Assembly (NCBI GenBank): GCA_913060475.1
Contig: CAJXSD010000012.1
Span: forward strand, 1-64,000
DNA from: an uncultured Paracoccaceae bacterium
Lineage (GTDB): Bacteria; Pseudomonadota; Alphaproteobacteria; Rhodobacterales; Rhodobacteraceae
DNA length: 64,000 nt
Direction: 5' to 3'
Shown: positions 50,778 through 60,696 of the stretch, in pieces
How positions within the stretch are numbered: the stretch's first letter is position 1
How the letters are laid out: each line of letters begins with the position of its first letter
Translations under genes and position numbers: made by a program
The notes under the pieces: model-generated
What the model saw: only the letters and a program-made list of their open reading frames with translations
Told to the model about the DNA's origin: nothing
Databases searched by the model: none

Positions 50778-52670
50778 TTACCTCAGAACGCCTTGGTCCG
50801 ACAGGGACTGTGCTTTCTCTGCGTTAAACCACCAATAATCCAGATATCCCAGATCATAGGGTGCAATGGTTTCGGGGTGTTCATACATATCCCAATAGGC
50901 AACGCGGTACGTATCGTTGTACCACTGCGGGATCCAGAAATATTCCGCCCGCAACACGCGATCCAATGCGCGGACAGCGGTGCGCAGTTCGTCCTTGGTC
51001 TGGACCTGCAACACATTTTCGATCAGCGCATCCACCGCCTTGGATTTCAGGCCCATCGCGTTAAACACAGATTCATCCGCCGTTTCAGACCCGAAATACT
51101 GTTTCAGCCCTGAACTGGGTTCAAAGGACATGGGGAAACTGTCGGTGACCATGTCAAAATCGAAATTGCGGGTCCGGTCGGTGAATTGCGCCGAATCAAT
51201 CCGGTTATAAACCGCATCAATGCCCGCAGCCTTTAGGTTATCGACGAACGGCAGGATAATCCGGTCAAAGGTTGGGCTATCCTCGATCACCTCAATCTTC
51301 AGGGTCTCACCAGCGGCATTGCGGCGCAGACCATCGTCGCCCACGACCCAGCCCGCGGCCTCCAGCAATTCGTTTGCGGCCCGCAGGTTTTTACGATCTG
51401 TAGGACGTGTCCCCGAAACCGGCGGCATCACCGCAGGGTCGGTCAAAACACCCGCGGGCAAATCTGCAGCCAAGGGTTCCAACAGGGCCAGTTCATCGGC
51501 ACTGGGCAGACCTGTGGCCGCTAGGTCAGAGTTTTCCCAAAACGACGTAATGCGCGCATAAGCTCCGTAAAACAGCGATTCATTCGACCATTCGAAATTG
51601 AACAAATGGCCCAGCGCCTGGCGCACGCGCACATCTGCAAATTTATCGCGGCGCAGGTTCATCACGAAACTTTGCCCTGTGGCCAAGCTGCCGTCAGGCA
51701 ATTCCACCTTGACCACATGGCCCTGTTCCAGCGCGGGGAAATCATAGGCTGTGGCCCAGTTTTTCGATGTGTTTTCAATGCGGAACGTATAGGCACCGGA
51801 TTTGAATGCCTCAAACGCGGCATTGCCGTCGGCGAAATATTCGATACGGATCGTGTCGAAATTCGATCGTCCGCGGTTAATCGGCAAATCCGCACCCCAA
51901 TAATCAGGGTTCCGTTTATAGACGATCCGACTGTTGATGTCATAGCTGTCCAAAACATATGGCCCTGATCCAATCGCAGGTTCCATGCGCGATTCGTCCA
52001 GTTTCGCGCCCGTGGTTTCAAACCATGCCTTGGATTTGACAGGCAGCCCGCCCACCATCGGAATGGCGTCGCGTTTGGATGCTTCGGGCGTAAAGGTGTA
52101 TTTGATGCGATGTGTGTCCAGCACCTCGACCCCTGCAACCACTTGGGCCAGGACGGCGCGATAGCTGGCCAATCCTTCGGTCAGGAATAATTCATAGGTA
52201 AATTTTGCATCCTCGGCCGTGACAGGTGTGCCATCGGAAAACCGTGCCTCGGGGCGCATGTTGAAAATGACATAGGATTGATCCGCGGGGTATTCGATGG
52301 ATTCGGCCAACAACCCATAGGCAGATCCGGGCTCGTCACTGGTGCCTGTCAGCAGGCTTTCAAACGGGGCAGAGGCCAAGGCGCCGGCGCGCCCTTTGCG
52401 GGAATAGGGGTTCATCGAATCGAATGTGCCAGGCGCCCAGATCGAAATTTCGCCCCCCTTGGGCGCATCAGGGTTCACATAATCCAGATGTTCAAAATCC
52501 GCAGGATATTTCAATTCGCCAAAGAAATTATATCCGTGCGCCTTGGTCAGATCCTGCGCCTTGGTTAGGGCCGGATAGAACATCAGGGCAATCAACACGA
52601 ACACCGATGCCCAAAGGCGTGGTCTTGCGTAATCAACAGGAATTGCAATGGCTTTGGATGATTGTCTCAT
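50778..52670 (-). CDS. yejA: Peptide ABC transporter substrate-binding protein (YejA-like)
   Basis: 630 residues with a signal peptide ([22 protein letters not shown], cleaved near residue 39). The mature part begins [20 protein letters not shown] and has the SBP family 5 fold with [20 protein letters not shown]. It captures peptides in the periplasm for YejB/E/F. GGAGGTCATC precedes the ATG, and it is the first gene of the operon. Confidence 0.93.
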   Translation of the reverse strand: MRQSSKAIAIPVDYARPRLWASVFVLIALMFYPALTKAQDLTKAHGYNFFGELKYPADFEHLDYVNPDAPKGGEISIWAPGTFDSMNPYSRKGRAGALASAPFESLLTGTSDEPGSAYGLLAESIEYPADQSYVIFNMRPEARFSDGTPVTAEDAKFTYELFLTEGLASYRAVLAQVVAGVEVLDTHRIKYTFTPEASKRDAIPMVGGLPVKSKAWFETTGAKLDESRMEPAIGSGPYVLDSYDINSRIVYKRNPDYWGADLPINRGRSNFDTIRIEYFADGNAAFEAFKSGAYTFRIENTSKNWATAYDFPALEQGHVVKVELPDGSLATGQSFVMNLRRDKFADVRVRQALGHLFNFEWSNESLFYGAYARITSFWENSDLAATGLPSADELALLEPLAADLPAGVLTDPAVMPPVSGTRPTDRKNLRAANELLEAAGWVVGDDGLRRNAAGETLKIEVIEDSPTFDRIILPFVDNLKAAGIDAVYNRIDSAQFTDRTRNFDFDMVTDSFPMSFEPSSGLKQYFGSETADESVFNAMGLKSKAVDALIENVLQVQTKDELRTAVRALDRVLRAEYFWIPQWYNDTYRVAYWDMYEHPETIAPYDLGYLDYWWFNAEKAQSLSDQGVLR

Positions 52671-52758
52671 GATGACCTCCGCTTGGTTATCTTAAGCTAG
52701 GGGTAACACTAAGCCATATTCAAGCATATTCAAGCGGATGTGATCCGCAAAACGCAAA

Positions 52759-52780
52759 AAGCCGCGCAAAAGCGCGGCTT
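52759..52780 (-). terminator. Terminator of the cytochrome c gene
   Basis: On the minus strand AAGCCGCGC-TTTT-GCGCGGCTT is followed by TTTGCGTTTT, a classical intrinsic terminator just after the cytochrome gene's stop at 52801. Confidence 0.88.
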
Positions 52781-52800
52781 GGATGCAAATCAACTGGCGA

Positions 52801-53316
52801 TTATTTGATTGTGGCCAGATAGGCGATCAGGTTTGCACGATCTTCGATCTTGGGCAGACCGCTGAAACCCATTTTGGTGCCAGGTGCATAGGATTTTGGA
52901 TTTTCCAAGAAACCGTTCAGGTTTTCAGGTGACCAAACGTCGGCCACGGCCACCAGCGAGCCAGAATACCCGTATCCTGCGGCAGATCCAACCGCACGAT
53001 CAACAACGCCAAACAGGTGTGGGCCTGTGCCGTTTGCACCGTCATCTAATTTGTGACAGGCGCGGCATTTGCCATATACTTTTTCGCCCTTGGCGGCATC
53101 GGCTGCTGCGTAAACCGCGGCGAAATCTAATACCTCTGCTGGCTCGGCGTCACCGCCTGCCTCTTCTACGACGATTTCATAGCCTGCTGCGTGATCTTCA
53201 CCGTGGCCTGCTGGTCCTACGTGAAACAAAATCTCTGCCGCCCAATTTCCTAGCAAGAAAATCAAAAGCGCACCACAGAAGCCGCCTACAACCTTGGTGA
53301 ATGTCATTGTGTCCAT
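52801..53316 (-). CDS. Membrane-anchored c-type cytochrome
   Basis: 171 residues. A single N-terminal helix ([20 protein letters not shown]) is not followed by a signal-peptidase site, so it stays as an anchor. A Glu/Ala-rich linker leads to one haem domain with [20 protein letters not shown] and the methionine ligand in GTKMGF. This is the cytochrome c552/cy type that carries electrons to terminal oxidases such as the cbb3 enzyme in this window. Divergent from pheA. GGAAGACAAG precedes the ATG. Confidence 0.9.
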   Translation of the reverse strand: MDTMTFTKVVGGFCGALLIFLLGNWAAEILFHVGPAGHGEDHAAGYEIVVEEAGGDAEPAEVLDFAAVYAAADAAKGEKVYGKCRACHKLDDGANGTGPHLFGVVDRAVGSAAGYGYSGSLVAVADVWSPENLNGFLENPKSYAPGTKMGFSGLPKIEDRANLIAYLATIK

Positions 53317-53428
53317 AGCTTGTCTTCCATCTGCTAACGTTTGGATGCTATCTATCGTGTTCCATCCCCTTTATGCAAGGTGTAGTATTGCGACGAAACG
53401 ACCGAGTTGACCAAAAAATGGAAAAAAA

Positions 53429-54262
53429 ATGACAAAACGAATTGCTTTTCAGGGGGAATTGGGTGCCTACAGCCACGAAGCCGCCCATGCCGCACGTCCA
53501 GACATGACGCCAATGCCCTGCAAAACCTTTGAGGATGTGATCGAAGCCGTCCGCAGTAAGGCCGCAGATCTGGCCGTTTTGCCGGTTGAAAATTCGACCT
53601 ATGGCCGCGTGGCAGATATGCACCGTTTGCTGCCACAATCCGGGCTGCATATCATCGGTGAAACATTCACACGGGTGCGAATCTGTTTAATGGCGAATCC
53701 CGGTGTCGAATTGCGCGACATTCACAAGGTACGCGCACATTTGGTTTTACTGCCCCAAGCCGATGGTTTTTTGAAAAAACACAACATTGTGGGCGAAGCC
53801 GCCGCAGACAGCGCCGGGGCCGCGGCCGAATTGGCCCAAAGCGGCGCACGCGATTGCGGGGTGCTGGCATCTGAGCTGGCGGCACAGGCATATGGGTTGG
53901 ATATCTTGGCCAAGGATATCGAAGATTATCACCACAACACCACGCGGTTTTTGGTTATGTCACCCACGCCCGATTACGATGTGACGCAGGCTGACACCAT
54001 TATGACAACCTTTGTTTTTCAGGTGCGCAACATTCCCGCCGCACTGTACAAAGCACTGGGCGGTTTTGCCACAAATGGTGTCAATATGACAAAAATCGAA
54101 AGCTATATGGTCGGCGGATCATTCACCGCCACCCAATTCTATGCCGATATAGAAGGCCACCCAGACGATGCGCATGTCAAACGCGCGATGGAGGAATTGG
54201 AATATTTCACCGATTCGATCACGATTTTGGGGGTCTACCCGGCCGCACGCGACCGTAGCTAA
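53429..54262 (+). CDS. pheA: Prephenate dehydratase
   Basis: 277 residues. It starts FQGELGAYSHEAA and contains NSTYGRVADMHRLLPQS, the TRF-type motif NTTRFLVM, and a C-terminal ACT domain (ESYMVGGSFTATQFYADIEG) that would sense phenylalanine. It makes phenylpyruvate in phenylalanine synthesis. There is no chorismate mutase part, as is usual in these bacteria. Confidence 0.96.
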   Translation: MTKRIAFQGELGAYSHEAAHAARPDMTPMPCKTFEDVIEAVRSKAADLAVLPVENSTYGRVADMHRLLPQSGLHIIGETFTRVRICLMANPGVELRDIHKVRAHLVLLPQADGFLKKHNIVGEAAADSAGAAAELAQSGARDCGVLASELAAQAYGLDILAKDIEDYHHNTTRFLVMSPTPDYDVTQADTIMTTFVFQVRNIPAALYKALGGFATNGVNMTKIESYMVGGSFTATQFYADIEGHPDDAHVKRAMEELEYFTDSITILGVYPAARDRS

Positions 54263-54266
54263 CCCA

Positions 54267-54728
54267 TCAGACCGATTGGTTTTCCAAAAACTGGGCAAAG
54301 CGCGTGATACGTCCCTGAAACCGTTTATTGGCCTGTGCCCGGGCCAATTTCAGGGATTGAACAAACAGACGTGCAGATAATGTCTGCGGCTGCAGATCGA
54401 TTTCAACATTCAAACGGGTTTGGGTTTGTGACAACGGGTCCAATGTCACAGTACTGCGCCCCGTCATATTGGCGCTGGAAAATTCAAACTGCAATGTATC
54501 GGGGGCGACCATTTCCACCAATGTGGTCGTGATTTGGCGCTGTTTGCCTGCCAATTTAAATCCGGCCTGCCAGGCCAGTCCAACGGCGGGGGCGCTGGCA
54601 TCCCCGGATGTCCGTTGCAAATCCAACCCCCTGCCCTGCGCCAAGTGTTCGAAATATTCAAAATCGGTTAACCGCTTGAACAGATCATTTTGGGACATTT
54701 TCAAATCATGTGTTGCTGAAATCTGCAT
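54267..54728 (-). CDS. SRPBCC-fold protein
   Basis: 153 residues. It starts MQISATHDLKMSQNDLFKRL and reads as a START/SRPBCC-like fold of polyketide-cyclase size, with alternating beta strands (KQRQITTTLVEMVAPDTLQF) and a long C-terminal helix. No catalytic motif is evident. AGAGGTAAGT precedes the ATG. Function unknown. It is convergent with pheA. Confidence 0.6.
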   Translation of the reverse strand: MQISATHDLKMSQNDLFKRLTDFEYFEHLAQGRGLDLQRTSGDASAPAVGLAWQAGFKLAGKQRQITTTLVEMVAPDTLQFEFSSANMTGRSTVTLDPLSQTQTRLNVEIDLQPQTLSARLFVQSLKLARAQANKRFQGRITRFAQFLENQSV

Positions 54729-54762
54729 ACTTACCTCTTAGCTTTTATCAGACCACAGCGGA

Positions 54763-55710
54763 TCACAGGGTATCTGCCATCCAACTGCGAATTAAATAAT
54801 GTGCAATGGATCCCGGACGCGCGGGCATCAGGGATGTATCGTGCCCAGAAAACACATCCATCATTTGCGCGCGCGACACCCATTTTGCGTCCTCGATTTC
54901 GTTGGGGTCAATTTCAATATCACGACTGGTCGCCAGACCATGACACCCAAACATTAACGAATTGGGAAACGGCCAAGGTTGCGATGTTATATAGCGGACA
55001 TCGCCAACTTTTATTTGGGTTTCTTCAAAAACTTCGCGACGCACGGCGGATTCGATGGTTTCGCCGGGTTCGACAAACCCCGCCAGACAGGAATACATCG
55101 CATCGGGCCATTGGGGGGATCGGCCCAGCAAAATATCGCTGCCATGGGTGATCAACATGATCACCACCGGATCGGTGCGCGGAAAATGTTGGGCGCCGCA
55201 GGCGGGGCAGCTGCGCTGCCAGCCCGATTGCACCATGTCCGACCGACCACCGCATTTCGCGCAAAAAGCATGCGACCGGTGCCATTCCAACAATGCCTTG
55301 GCGGTGGCCGCCAATTCCGCATCGCGCGCCGTCATATGGGTCAAGATCGACCGCAGTTCCACAAACACATAATTTTCCGGAAAATCAGGATGGCGTTGCC
55401 GGGTTGGATCAAAAAATGCCGTTGTATCAGGATCATTTCCCGCCTCGGGTTCCCAGGATGATAAATCAGTTGCGAATACACGCCTGTGGTCCTCTGCCCC
55501 CAGAAATATCACAGGGTGGCCCAACAATGTTGGATGGTGCGCGTCCATACCGATCACCGCATGATCGGCGGCCAGATCAACCAATATTTTGCCCCGCCAC
55601 AAAACAATCGATAAATCATGCGCCGCAGGCTGTGCGTCAGACGTGCCGCGCAGATGGGCCATGCGGTCCAAACCTGATCCCGAAAATGCTAAAAACCCCT
55701 GTGCCGCCAT
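54763..55710 (-). CDS. nudC: NAD(+) diphosphatase (NudC)
   Basis: 315 residues. It has the zinc ribbon CAKCGG ... CPACGA, the Nudix box GFVEPGETIESAVRREVFEE, and the NudC-specific SQPWPFPNSLM. It splits NAD(H) and can remove NAD caps from RNA. AAAGGTGATTT precedes the ATG. Confidence 0.96.
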   Translation of the reverse strand: MAAQGFLAFSGSGLDRMAHLRGTSDAQPAAHDLSIVLWRGKILVDLAADHAVIGMDAHHPTLLGHPVIFLGAEDHRRVFATDLSSWEPEAGNDPDTTAFFDPTRQRHPDFPENYVFVELRSILTHMTARDAELAATAKALLEWHRSHAFCAKCGGRSDMVQSGWQRSCPACGAQHFPRTDPVVIMLITHGSDILLGRSPQWPDAMYSCLAGFVEPGETIESAVRREVFEETQIKVGDVRYITSQPWPFPNSLMFGCHGLATSRDIEIDPNEIEDAKWVSRAQMMDVFSGHDTSLMPARPGSIAHYLIRSWMADTL

Positions 55711-55811
55711 AAATCACCTTTCATTTAGGGATGTTGTGCCATGCAATGCGGGTTGGTTCAATGTTGCGAACCAGATGGGTTGCATTTTTTATTCAAACCC
55801 CCTATCTGAGC

Positions 55812-55910
55812 GGTGAGAGGTTGGCGCGGGCAAGCCGTTCGCCAACCCGGTCAGGTCCGGAAGGAAGCAGCCGTAACGAACCCCGCTTGGGTCGCTGTCC
55901 AATCTCTCAC
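55812..55910 (+). ncRNA. ffs: SRP RNA (4.5S, small bacterial type)
   Basis: The conserved domain IV core is unmistakable: GGTCAGGTCCGGAAGGAAG then CAGCCGTAA. The ends GTGAGAGGTTGG and CCAATCTCTCAC pair to close the hairpin. Together with Ffh it directs membrane proteins to the translocon. TTTT follows the 3' end. It lies just ahead of dnaX-ybaB-recR, as in several distant bacteria. Confidence 0.95.
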
Positions 55911-55942
55911 TTTTCCCTAACTTCACTGCAAACTTAGCTGGA

Positions 55943-56428
55943 TCAGGAAATTTTACTGGCCCAAGCCTGCTGTTTGGGCGTTTCGACCGCACAGGGCCGC
56001 ACATCGCGTAGCGCTGTCAGCGCATCATCGGGCAGCATGCCTGATTCGACCATCACCCGCATCGCCGCCATGCCCGATCGGCCACACCCCCCGAAACAGT
56101 GGAACAAAATGCGCCCACCCTGTTCCAGCACCTGATGGAAAAACGGGGACATCGCCATCCACACCGTATCCACCGCCAAATTCGGCGCGCCAAAGTCGCT
56201 GACGGGGACCGACAGCCATTTGATTCCAGCCTCTAACAATTCATCCGCCAGATCAGTGGCCCCATGATCACGCAATTCCTGCAGTGTTGTCATAGACACC
56301 ACCAATTCGGCCGGCCAATTCCGGATCACCTGCAAATCAGCTGACAAATCCCCGGTACGCCCCGGCATTTGCGATATCCCAATGCGACCCGCGCCCACGG
56401 GCAGGTCATAAATTTTGAATTCTGTCAT
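55943..56428 (-). CDS. Dual-specificity/protein-tyrosine phosphatase-like protein
   Basis: 161 residues. The phosphatase loop HCFGGCGRSG fits HCx5RS, with the cysteine nucleophile and arginine. A general-acid aspartate is probable in SVPVSDFGAP. Substrate unknown. It is convergent with the SRP RNA and divergent from dnaX. Confidence 0.8.
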   Translation of the reverse strand: MTEFKIYDLPVGAGRIGISQMPGRTGDLSADLQVIRNWPAELVVSMTTLQELRDHGATDLADELLEAGIKWLSVPVSDFGAPNLAVDTVWMAMSPFFHQVLEQGGRILFHCFGGCGRSGMAAMRVMVESGMLPDDALTALRDVRPCAVETPKQQAWASKIS

Positions 56429-56519
56429 AAATCACCAATTTTGCCATTCGGGGGCAGTATGACCACTGGACCTTAGCGCCACAAGGCCTTAGCTTAGACA
56501 AAACAAACAGAGAGGCACC

Positions 56520-58292
56520 ATGTCAGAGACACAAACAGACAGTTATCAGGTGTTGGCGCGCAAATACCGCCCCGAAACCTTTGCTGATCTTGTCGGACAA
56601 GAGGCGATGGTGCGCACGCTGAAAAATGCCTTTGCCGCCGATCGCATCGCCCAAGCGTTCATTATGACAGGCATTCGCGGCACGGGGAAAACCACCACAG
56701 CACGGATCATTGCCAAGGGCATGAATTGTATTGGCCCCGATGGTCAGGGTGGCCCCACCACCGATCCTTGTGGCACCTGTGAACATTGCACGGCGATCAT
56801 GCAGGGGCGCCATGTCGATGTGATGGAAATGGATGCCGCCAGCCGCACAGGTGTAGACGACATTCGCGAAATCATCGACAGCGTGCATTACCGCGCGGCT
56901 TCGGCCCGCTATAAAATATACATCATCGACGAAGTTCACATGCTGTCGACAAATGCCTTTAACGCATTACTCAAAACCCTTGAGGAACCACCAGCGCATG
57001 TGAAATTCATCTTTGCGACCACCGAAATTCGCAAAGTGCCGGTGACCGTTCTGTCACGCTGTCAACGCTTTGACCTGCGCCGGATTGAACCCGAGGTTAT
57101 GATTGCCCTGCTGCGCAAAATCGCAACCGCCGAAGGCGCGCAAATTGCCGATGATGCGCTGGCCCTGATCACACGCGCCGCCGAAGGGTCGGCACGTGAT
57201 GCGACATCGCTGCTGGATCAGGCCATCAGCCACGGTGCGGGCGAAACCACCGCGGACCAGGTGCGCGCGATGTTGGGTCTGGCCGATCGTGGCCGCGTCA
57301 TGGATTTGTTTGACATGATCCTGCGCGGTGATGCCACGGCTGCCTTGGCAGAAATTGGCCAGCAATATTCCGATGGGGCCGACCCCATGGCCATTTTGCG
57401 CGATCTGGCCGAAATCACCCATTGGGTATCGGTGGTCAAGATCACCCCGGATGCAGCGGATGATCCCACCGTATCCCCCGACGAACGCATGCGCGGCCGG
57501 ACAATGGCCGATGCCCTGCCAATGCGAGTTTTGACCCGCATGTGGCAAATGCTGCTGAAAGCGTTAGAGGAAGTGGCCGCCGCGCCAAACGCCATGATGG
57601 CCGCAGAAATGGCCGTGATCCGACTGACCCATGTGGCCGATCTGCCCACCCCCGAGGAATTGGTGCGCAAACTGCAAGACACACCGCCCCCACCTCTATC
57701 CGGCGGGCCCGGCGGTGGCAGCCCACGTCCCACTGGGACACATGCCTCGCAAGTATCTGCACAGGCATCATCACCTGCCCCAACCCACGGCGGCAGTGGC
57801 ACAACTATGCAGGGTGCCGGCAATACGGTTTTGGCAGTGGCAGGCGATGCAGCCCTGTCCTATTACGCCAGCTTTGATCATGTGGTGGATCTGATCCGCG
57901 CGCAGCGTGACGTGAAATTACTGGTCGAAGTGGAAACAACCCTGCGCCTGGCGGCCTATCAGCCCGGTCGCATTGAATTCGAACCCACCGATACCGCCGC
58001 CCCCGATCTGGCCCAACGCTTGGGCAGCCGATTGCAAAGCTGGACAGGCAAACGCTGGGTCGTCAGCGTCGTGGCCCAGGGGGGCACAAAAACCATCGCC
58101 GAAAACCGCGATGCCGCGGAATTGGCCCTGCGTGCCCAGGCCCGGGAACATCCCCTGGTTCAGGCCGTCATCGGTTTGTTTCCAACCGCAGAAATCACCA
58201 ACATCAAAACCGTCCAAGACATCGCCGCCTCTGCGCACGCCGACGCCCTGCCCGAGGTCGAAGATGAATGGGACCCCTTCGAAGAAGAGTAG
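56520..58292 (+). CDS. dnaX: DNA polymerase III subunits gamma/tau
   Basis: 590 residues. It has YRPETFADLVGQEAMVRTL, the P-loop GIRGTGKTTTARIIAKG, a zinc site (C-x-CGTCEHC), and the DEVHMLS Walker B. After the clamp-loader core a Pro/Gly/Ser-rich hinge leads to a C-terminal tau-like domain. No frameshift signal for a short gamma form was identified. RBS AGAGGCACC. First gene of dnaX-ybaB-recR. Confidence 0.96.
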   Translation: MSETQTDSYQVLARKYRPETFADLVGQEAMVRTLKNAFAADRIAQAFIMTGIRGTGKTTTARIIAKGMNCIGPDGQGGPTTDPCGTCEHCTAIMQGRHVDVMEMDAASRTGVDDIREIIDSVHYRAASARYKIYIIDEVHMLSTNAFNALLKTLEEPPAHVKFIFATTEIRKVPVTVLSRCQRFDLRRIEPEVMIALLRKIATAEGAQIADDALALITRAAEGSARDATSLLDQAISHGAGETTADQVRAMLGLADRGRVMDLFDMILRGDATAALAEIGQQYSDGADPMAILRDLAEITHWVSVVKITPDAADDPTVSPDERMRGRTMADALPMRVLTRMWQMLLKALEEVAAAPNAMMAAEMAVIRLTHVADLPTPEELVRKLQDTPPPPLSGGPGGGSPRPTGTHASQVSAQASSPAPTHGGSGTTMQGAGNTVLAVAGDAALSYYASFDHVVDLIRAQRDVKLLVEVETTLRLAAYQPGRIEFEPTDTAAPDLAQRLGSRLQSWTGKRWVVSVVAQGGTKTIAENRDAAELALRAQAREHPLVQAVIGLFPTAEITNIKTVQDIAASAHADALPEVEDEWDPFEEE

Positions 58293-58301
58293 GAAAACAG
58301 A

Positions 58302-58646
58302 ATGTTCAAAGGTCTAGGCGCCATGGGCGATATGGCAAAAATGATGAAAGCCGCCCAAGAAATGCAGGGCAAAATGGCCCAAATGCAAGAAGACATGCAC
58401 AACATCATGGTGACTGGCGAAGCCGGCGCAGGTTTGGTCAAAGCGACCTGCTCTGCCAAAGGTGATTTGAAATCCCTAGACATCGATCCCAGCATTTTTT
58501 CCAAAGATGATAAAGAAGTGGTCGAAGACCTGATCGTCGCCGCCGTCAAAGATGCCCAAGAGCGTGCCGCCCAGCGCGCCCAAGAGGAAATGCAAAAAAT
58601 GACCCAAGAAATGGGCCTGCCTGCGGGCATGAATCTGCCCTTTTAA
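58302..58646 (+). CDS. ybaB: YbaB/EbfC nucleoid-associated protein
   Basis: 114 residues, starting MFKGLGAMGDMAKMMKAAQE, with the EbfC core (VTGEAGAGLVKATCSAKGDL). A DNA-binding dimer encoded between dnaX and recR in most bacteria. Confidence 0.95.
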   Translation: MFKGLGAMGDMAKMMKAAQEMQGKMAQMQEDMHNIMVTGEAGAGLVKATCSAKGDLKSLDIDPSIFSKDDKEVVEDLIVAAVKDAQERAAQRAQEEMQKMTQEMGLPAGMNLPF

Positions 58647-58649
58647 ACT

Positions 58650-59243
58650 ATGGCGCAAAACCGCGATATCGAGGATCTGATCGATTTGATGGCCAAGCTG
58701 CCCGGTCTTGGCCCGCGCTCGGCACGCCGCGCGGTTTTGCACCTGATCCGCAAACGCGGCCAATTACTGGCACCCCTTGCCACCCAAATGCAGCGCCTGT
58801 CTGATACGGCACGCGAATGCCTGAATTGTGGCAATATCGGTACAGACGATGTCTGCGACCTATGCACCAAACCCGACCGTGAAAACGGCACACTTTGCGT
58901 GGTCGAGGATGTGGCAGACCTATGGGCCATGGAACGCGCAAGCGTGTTCAAGGGCCGCTATCATGTCTTGGGCGGGACGCTGTCCGCCTTAGACGGGGTG
59001 GGCCCTGACGACCTACGCATCCCCAAATTGCTTGACCGGATCATTACAGAAAATGTCAGCGAAGTCATTCTGGCCCTAAACGCCACAATCGACGGACAGA
59101 CCACCGCACACTATATCGCGGACCAATTGGAACATCGCGTCACTGTCACATCCTTGGCCCAAGGCGTGCCAATCGGTGGCGAACTCGATTATCTGGACGA
59201 CGGCACGATCACCGCCGCCCTGAATGCACGCCGCAAACTTTAG
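58650..59243 (+). CDS. recR: Recombination protein RecR
   Basis: 197 residues. It has an N-terminal helix-hairpin-helix ([20 protein letters not shown]), a C4 zinc finger ([16 protein letters not shown]), and a Toprim domain ([17 protein letters not shown]). RecR works with RecF and RecO to load RecA on gapped DNA. Its stop overlaps the stop of the convergent decarboxylase gene. Confidence 0.97.
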   Translation: MAQNRDIEDLIDLMAKLPGLGPRSARRAVLHLIRKRGQLLAPLATQMQRLSDTARECLNCGNIGTDDVCDLCTKPDRENGTLCVVEDVADLWAMERASVFKGRYHVLGGTLSALDGVGPDDLRIPKLLDRIITENVSEVILALNATIDGQTTAHYIADQLEHRVTVTSLAQGVPIGGELDYLDDGTITAALNARRKL

Positions 59244-60406
59244 ATCACCAACACATCCAAGGGTGGAAATCCGTTAAAGCAGACGGACGAATATGTGGTT
59301 GTATAGGCGCCACAGGATTTGATCATCACTTTGTCACCCGCTTCAAGGGTCATGGGTAACATCATCGGACGTTTTTCGTATAGCACATCGGCGCTGTCAC
59401 AACTTGGACCCGCCACAATACAGGGGCCCATATCACCCATATCTTTGTCAGTGACAAACTGATACCGGATCGCTTCGTCCATCGTTTCGGCCAAGCCGGA
59501 AAATTTGCCAATGTCCAAATAGACCCAGCGATGCAAATCATCTGGCGATTTGCGCGATACCAACATCACTTCTGCTGCAATAACGCCTGCCTCGGCCACC
59601 ATTCCACGCCCCGGTTCTGCCATGACATACGTTGCATCAGGGAACCGCGCATTCACCATATCGATCACTTCGGCCGCATAGGAATGCGGTGCATCCACAT
59701 CATAATCATAGGCCGCCGGAAACCCGCCTCCAATATTGATCAAATGCAACCCAAATCCCGCATTTTGCGCATCCCGCCAAACGGCGGCCACCTGATCCAG
59801 CGTATCGCGCCACATTGCCGCAAACCGTGTTTGCGATCCAACGTGGAACGACAATCCAACAGGACGCAACCCCAATTCAACGGCCCGCGCCAACAATGGC
59901 AACGCCGCCTCAGGTGCACAGCCAAATTTGCGCGACAATGGCCAATCGGCACCCGTGGCCCCGACCAACAACCGCAAATAGACCTGCGCACCGGGCGCAT
60001 GGGCCGCAATCTTTTCCAGCTCTTGCTCCGCATCAAATGCGAACAACCGCAATCCAGCCTGATAAGCAAATGCAATATCCGTTGGGCGTTTTATTGTATT
60101 GCCAAATGAAATATGCTCAGGCCGCGCACCTAACGCCAAACATTGCTCAATCTCGCCACGCGATGCGGCATCAAAACGGGATCCCTCTTGCAGCAAAGCT
60201 GTCAAAACATCGGGATGCGGATTGGCCTTGACCGCATAATGAATATGCGCGCGTCCCAATCCCTGTGACAACGCACGATACTGAAACCGAACGGCGTCCA
60301 AACTCATCACCAATGTCGGATGATCAAATGCGCGTCCACGGATTTCATCGATTAAAAATTGTGCAAAAGAAGGGCAACGCCCTTCTGGCAACACGGCTAC
60401 GTTCAT
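59240..60406 (-). CDS. Ornithine/lysine-type PLP decarboxylase (fold type III)
   Basis: 388 residues from the ATG at 60406, with GGAG six bases upstream; two ATGs slightly upstream are less well spaced. The PLP lysine is in [12 protein letters not shown] (about residue 60). HVGSQTR and [19 protein letters not shown] are in the barrel, and the C-terminal catalytic cysteine is in [12 protein letters not shown]. This is an ornithine decarboxylase of the eukaryote-like group, making putrescine. Lysine could also be a substrate. A structured leader with a possible upstream ORF precedes it. Confidence 0.9.
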   Translation of the reverse strand: MNVAVLPEGRCPSFAQFLIDEIRGRAFDHPTLVMSLDAVRFQYRALSQGLGRAHIHYAVKANPHPDVLTALLQEGSRFDAASRGEIEQCLALGARPEHISFGNTIKRPTDIAFAYQAGLRLFAFDAEQELEKIAAHAPGAQVYLRLLVGATGADWPLSRKFGCAPEAALPLLARAVELGLRPVGLSFHVGSQTRFAAMWRDTLDQVAAVWRDAQNAGFGLHLINIGGGFPAAYDYDVDAPHSYAAEVIDMVNARFPDATYVMAEPGRGMVAEAGVIAAEVMLVSRKSPDDLHRWVYLDIGKFSGLAETMDEAIRYQFVTDKDMGDMGPCIVAGPSCDSADVLYEKRPMMLPMTLEAGDKVMIKSCGAYTTTYSSVCFNGFPPLDVLVI

Positions 60407-60560
60407 GGTCATCTCCATAAATTACCCCGACATCTAAGTCGGCAAAGTTCATTTCGGAGACGTTACCGTCGCTACGTAAACACTGGGTTCCAGACCCGGC
60501 CAGAGGCGCGTGCGTTGGCGTCTATGGCGCGCAACATATGAGCATTTTGAAATTTCGCAA
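60407..60560 (-). promoter_or_regulatory. Structured 5' leader of the ornithine decarboxylase gene
   Basis: On the transcribed (minus) strand the region just before the decarboxylase contains hairpins GACG-GTAA-CGTC (60459-60470) and CCGAC-TTAGAT-GTCGG (60427-60442), and GGGT-CTGGA-ACCC (60485-60497). The second ends about 10 bases before the GGAG ribosome site. It also carries a 21-codon ORF. Leaders of ornithine decarboxylase genes in alphaproteobacteria include the published speF RNA motif. I have not shown that this is that motif. Confidence 0.5.
60472..60537 (-). CDS. Candidate leader peptide of the ornithine decarboxylase gene
   Basis: ATG at 60537, TAG at 60472: 21 residues, MLRAIDANARASG followed by RVWNPVFT. 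There is no good ribosome site, so it could be untranslated or weakly translated. It overlaps the structured leader. Polyamine-sensing leader peptides upstream of ornithine decarboxylase genes are known elsewhere, but there is no direct evidence of function here. Confidence 0.35.
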   Translation of the reverse strand: MLRAIDANARASGRVWNPVFT

Positions 60561-60648
60561 GAGAATTTTTTACCAATTCAGACATTTCAGTCATCCCATT
60601 GAAATAAATCAAAGAAATCCTTCACTTTTGAAAAATACTCTGGGTGAA

Positions 60649-60678
60649 TTGGCCGCAGGCCAAGAGGGCAAAGCCCTC
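60649..60678 (-). terminator. Tandem hairpins downstream of trcR
   Basis: Directly adjoining repeats GAGGGC-TTT-GCCCTC and TTGGCC-TGC-GGCCAA on the minus strand follow the stop of TrcR. There is no immediate T tract. They probably separate TrcR from the decarboxylase. Confidence 0.5.
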
Positions 60679-60696
60679 CCAACCCGGCAATGCTAC

